DNA of 7,351 bases from NCBI GenBank assembly GCA_025351615.1, contig JANXVP010000414.1:1-7351 (forward strand), read 5' to 3'. The notes beneath the pieces were generated by a model. That model searched no databases. It worked only from the letters and a program-made list of their open reading frames with translations, and was not told the DNA's origin. The DNA is from Ramlibacter sp. Its GTDB lineage: Bacteria; Pseudomonadota; Gammaproteobacteria; Burkholderiales; Burkholderiaceae_C. Of the stretch, positions 5,347 to 7,351 are shown one piece after another. Position 1 is the stretch's first letter. Every line of letters begins with the position of its first letter. The position numbers and the translations under genes were made by a program.

Positions 5347-6654
5347 ATGACCTGCCTTCGTCGAATTCTCCGCGTGCAAGCTCTGAGGCTCACCCTTGCC
5401 GCGTTCGTGATTGTGCCCGGCGCGTCTGCCCTGGCCGCGGACTGCGCGCAGTGGAACGTCGGCGGGAAGCACGGTTTGGTGCAGTCGAATATCCGCGCGG
5501 GGGAAATGAACCTTCAGCAGGATGGCACGCTGTTCAAGGGCTACATGTCCTTTTTAACCCTGAACAGCACCGGCGAACACTACAACACCACAAGCGGGGA
5601 CATCGTTGGAACGGCAGTCGGCAACAAGTTCGAAGCGACCGTCTACTGGATGGACAACAGGGTGGGCGTGTATACGGGCCAGATCGGGCCGCAGGGTCTC
5701 GTGGTGGGGCGCACGTACAACAAGAACAATCCCGCAGAGAGCGCCGAATGGCACGGCAGTCCTGCGTTCGACTGCCTCTCCAAGGCTGCGCCCAATACCG
5801 GTGCCAGCGACGGGAACAACGGCAACAATGACAACAGCGGCAAGCCTGCCATGGCACTGGGCCGAGTGCAATTGCAGCCAAGCATCGTGGAGCCGCAGAA
5901 GGGCGGCGTGTATCCCTCGCAAACGCCGCTGCGCGTGCGGGTCGCGGCCGGGAAGGGCGCCAAGGACGCCGCGTATCGGATCGAGATCCAGCGCCAGAGG
6001 CTGTCGGGCACCAGTTCTTCGTCGTGGAACATCGAATGGCTCGACGTGTTCACCGCTGACACCGCGGCCGCGGTCGCCCAGTCGCCGCAGGGTTACCGGG
6101 AGTGGGGCGGCACACAGGCTGCAGCCGCTGGCGCGGAGATGACAGCCACTGGCGGGCTCTTTCGCATACGCGCTCGCGCCACAGCGCCGCAGGCAAGCCC
6201 GCCCGGCGATTGGGTAGAATTCAGGATCAAAGGTGCGCTTGGCACGCAGAACGACGCGAACAGCCAGACCACGCCTGGGGTGCAAAGCGCGGGCAGCGGC
6301 GCGGCACCGTCGGCGGCACCGCGCACGACAGGCCAGCCGCGCACGCCGAACGCGCTGGCCAATACACCGGCCAACGCCGCGCAGACCAAGGCGCAAGCCG
6401 TGACACTGAATCCGCAGCCCTTGCCGCCGAAGACGTCGCCCGGCGCGGCAACGCTCGACGCCCAGACGCTGACGCCCCGGACCTTGGGTGGTGCAGCAGC
6501 GCTCAACCCGCAACCTTTACCGCTGAAGACGTCGCCCGCTGCGCTGGCCGCAAGGCCGCTGAACGGCGGGGTCAGGAACACCGACGCGGCAACACCCAAT
6601 CCGCAGGCGCTGCCGGCGGGCGGCCTGCAGCAGGCGCCCAGTTCGCTGCGTTAG
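5347..6654 (+). CDS. Exported protein with beta-type head and expanded LNPQPLPP repeat tail (paralogue B)
   Basis: This unrecognised 435-residue protein has a signal peptide (about 1-31, hydrophobic 12-25, cleavage near ALAA). The head (32-145) begins DCAQWNVGG and ends HGSPAFDC. Its two cysteines, Cys33 and Cys143, bracket the domain and probably pair. Between them, glycine-spaced segments such as GTLFKGYMSFL, GDIVGTAVGNKFEATVYW and VGVYTGQIG suggest an up-and-down beta-barrel or sandwich; the head shows no similarity to that of paralogue A. An Asn/Gly/Asp linker (151-165) follows. Residues 178-294 are the module shared with A (PSIVEPQKGG to DWVEFRI). From about 320 the tail aligns with A without gaps up to LNPQPLPP, then expands into about four 16-residue units (354-417) and ends GLQQAPSSLR. 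It follows A by 48 bp and precedes the next gene by 2 bp, so it is surely co-transcribed with them. Confidence 0.85.
   Translation: MTCLRRILRVQALRLTLAAFVIVPGASALAADCAQWNVGGKHGLVQSNIRAGEMNLQQDGTLFKGYMSFLTLNSTGEHYNTTSGDIVGTAVGNKFEATVYWMDNRVGVYTGQIGPQGLVVGRTYNKNNPAESAEWHGSPAFDCLSKAAPNTGASDGNNGNNDNSGKPAMALGRVQLQPSIVEPQKGGVYPSQTPLRVRVAAGKGAKDAAYRIEIQRQRLSGTSSSSWNIEWLDVFTADTAAAVAQSPQGYREWGGTQAAAAGAEMTATGGLFRIRARATAPQASPPGDWVEFRIKGALGTQNDANSQTTPGVQSAGSGAAPSAAPRTTGQPRTPNALANTPANAAQTKAQAVTLNPQPLPPKTSPGAATLDAQTLTPRTLGGAAALNPQPLPLKTSPAALAARPLNGGVRNTDAATPNPQALPAGGLQQAPSSLR
5878..6228 (+). repeat. Shared beta-rich module, copy 2
   Basis: This encodes residues 178-294 of paralogue B and matches 4702-5022. 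The main differences are an insertion rich in Ser/Thr after RIEIQRQR and extra Ala/Gly after REWGG. Confidence 0.85.
6406..6651 (+). repeat. Degenerate 48-bp (16-codon) tandem repeats in the tail of paralogue B
   Basis: Units begin at 6406, 6454, 6502 and 6550, with a final variant from 6598. They encode LNPQPLPPKTSPGAAT, then LDAQTLTPRTLGGAAA, then LNPQPLPLKTSPAALA, then ARPLNGGVRNTDAATP, then NPQALPAGGLQQAPSSLR. Units 1 and 3 are the closest, sharing GAAGACGTCGCCCG exactly. Paralogue A has a single LNPQPLPP at the matching position, so the array is an expansion. Confidence 0.8.
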
Positions 6655-6656
6655 CG

Positions 6657-7247
6657 ATGGTCCACCGAAAGCGAATCGTGCACCTCAACATCCAGCGTTG
6701 TTCCTCGCAGCTCGCGGCACTCGCTATTGCGTTTGCCTGCGCCTCCGCCCTCGCACAGGCGGCGGGAAACCCCAAGCTGCCGGTCGGTGATCCGTGCACC
6801 GTGGTGCCGCTCGCCGAAGTGCAGAAGGCCTTCCCCGGCGTCAAGTCGGGTGTGCGCAACCGGCGGCTGGAGGAGTACGGCTCGACCCAGTGCGCGTGGA
6901 GCGACTCACGCGACAAGGTGGTGTTCGCCGTCCAGGAGAGCTATGGCAGCAACACCGCGATGCAGGAAGCGCAGGGCAATGCGACCGCCTTCCTCGATCC
7001 GACGATGCTCCAGTCAAAAGCCAGCGTGCGCTACGAAACACTGAGCGGCATCGCGCCCGAAGCGGTGGCCTTCGTCGAGCCCGGCGACCCCAAGCGCGGT
7101 ATCCTTGGCGACGGATCGTTGCTGGTCCTGCGCAAAGGCCAGCACACGTTGCTCTTGATGTCGCCAGTGCTGCCCAAGCGCGACCGCGCGGCAGCATTGA
7201 AGGTCTACGAAGACCTCGGGCGGATTGCCGCCAGGAGGCTCGAATGA
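6657..7247 (+). CDS. Small exported two-cysteine protein of unknown function
   Basis: This 196-residue protein has an N-terminal signal peptide: basic HRKR, hydrophobic 18-32, cleavage probably after ALA33 or AQA35. The mature part has GDPCTVVPLAEVQKAFPG (44-61) and, 32 residues after Cys47, QCAWSD with Cys79. This DPC-x-n-CxW pattern recalls secreted domains of the DUF3558 kind, where the cysteines form a disulfide, but the match is only by eye. The C-terminal half is mixed alpha/beta with GDGSLLVLRKGQHTLLLMSP (151-170) and a final helix. It starts 2 bases after paralogue B's stop with no clear ribosome binding site, which suggests translation by reinitiation; GTG at 6678 is a possible alternative start. 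It lacks the LNPQPLPP tail. It is probably a periplasmic accessory of the locus (inference). Confidence 0.75.
   Translation: MVHRKRIVHLNIQRCSSQLAALAIAFACASALAQAAGNPKLPVGDPCTVVPLAEVQKAFPGVKSGVRNRRLEEYGSTQCAWSDSRDKVVFAVQESYGSNTAMQEAQGNATAFLDPTMLQSKASVRYETLSGIAPEAVAFVEPGDPKRGILGDGSLLVLRKGQHTLLLMSPVLPKRDRAAALKVYEDLGRIAARRLE
7233..7238 (+). promoter_or_regulatory. Ribosome binding site for the rightmost reading frame
   Basis: AGGAGG lies five bases before the ATG at 7244, which overlaps the preceding stop as ATGA. This is a strong indication of a real, coupled start even though the frame that follows closes after 28 codons. Confidence 0.7.
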
Positions 7248-7351
7248 ACCCCGCCCTGTGCGCAGCCTGCGCCGGCAGCGACCTCCCCCACTCCCGGGTT
7301 TCGACCCGACCCGCGGCGGGCGCATGTTGAACATCACCCCGCCGCAGCAAA
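7244..7351 (+). CDS. Start of an unrecognised gene at the right edge, apparently frameshifted
   Basis: The ATG at 7244 has a good AGGAGG and an ATGA overlap, but its frame gives only 28 residues (MNPALCAACAGSDLPHSRVS then TRPAAGAC) and stops at 7328-7330. The other frame stays open to the window edge and reads PGFDPTRGGRMLNITPPQQ, which looks more protein-like. The two join smoothly if one C is added to the CCCCC run at 7285-7289. Either the run carries a one-base deletion (real or sequencing), or the next gene begins separately at the ATG 7324 (or GTG 7258), with the short frame acting as a leader. The product is not recognisable from this little sequence. Confidence 0.4.

Noticed and set aside
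5554..6513. 319-codon minus-strand open frame
   Set aside because: It is a shadow of paralogue B on the other strand, arginine- and cysteine-rich, with no ribosome binding site or motif.
6102..6656. Upstream extension of the small exported protein's frame inside paralogue B
   Set aside because: Paralogue B is the real gene there, and the extension would place the signal peptide in mid-protein. The start is taken at 6657.
6732..6740. Possible lipobox at Cys28 of the small exported protein
   Set aside because: The residues before the cysteine (AFA) do not fit the usual lipobox. A standard signal peptidase I site at ALA/AQA is more likely.
7295..7308. Five-bp hairpin CGGGT-TTCG-ACCCG near the right edge
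   Set aside because: It is short, inside a likely coding frame and has no T-run after it, so it could easily be chance in GC-rich DNA.
1..7351. tRNA or rRNA genes, CRISPR arrays, insertion sequences, phage genes
   Set aside because: No cloverleaf-like sequence, regularly spaced direct repeats, transposase or integrase motif was seen on either strand.

Overview
The window is GC-rich bacterial DNA with short intergenic gaps, Shine-Dalgarno motifs and long high-GC reading frames. A lipoprotein of the CsgG/HfaB family, an apolipoprotein N-acyltransferase relative and several secretory signal peptides point to a Gram-negative proteobacterium, probably beta or gamma. I cannot place it more precisely from sequence alone.

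Left part (1-1379). A glutathione S-transferase gene runs off the left edge on the minus strand. Divergent from it is a complete gene of the isocitrate lyase/PEP mutase superfamily (282-1112). Converging on that gene is a broken remnant of an exported metallo-beta-lactamase-fold hydrolase (1126-1379, minus). It keeps its ribosome binding site, signal peptide and last ~50 codons, but has lost the catalytic middle. The inferred join lies in a perfect 14-bp palindrome and is out of frame.

Right part (1520-7351), all on the plus strand. A CsgG/HfaB-like outer-membrane lipoprotein (1520-2293) is followed after 135 bp by a tight gene cluster. The cluster starts with a divergent Lnt-like membrane N-acyltransferase (2429-4018). 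Next come two exported proteins (4015-5298 and 5347-6654) with unrelated N-terminal heads, a shared central beta-rich-looking module and a shared low-complexity tail carrying LNPQPLPP motifs and ending in PSSLR. Then comes a small exported protein with two cysteines (6657-7247), and the start of a further, apparently frame-disrupted reading frame at the right edge. Junctions are an ATGA overlap, a 48-nt gap with a hairpin, a 2-nt gap and another ATGA overlap, so translation is probably coupled.

Working hypothesis (inference): the right part is an envelope or surface locus. The CsgG-like lipoprotein would be an outer-membrane channel, the Lnt-like enzyme would act on the lipoprotein or a related envelope substrate, and the LNPQPLPP-tailed proteins would be exported or surface products. 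The two tailed proteins are the least explained and most interesting items here.
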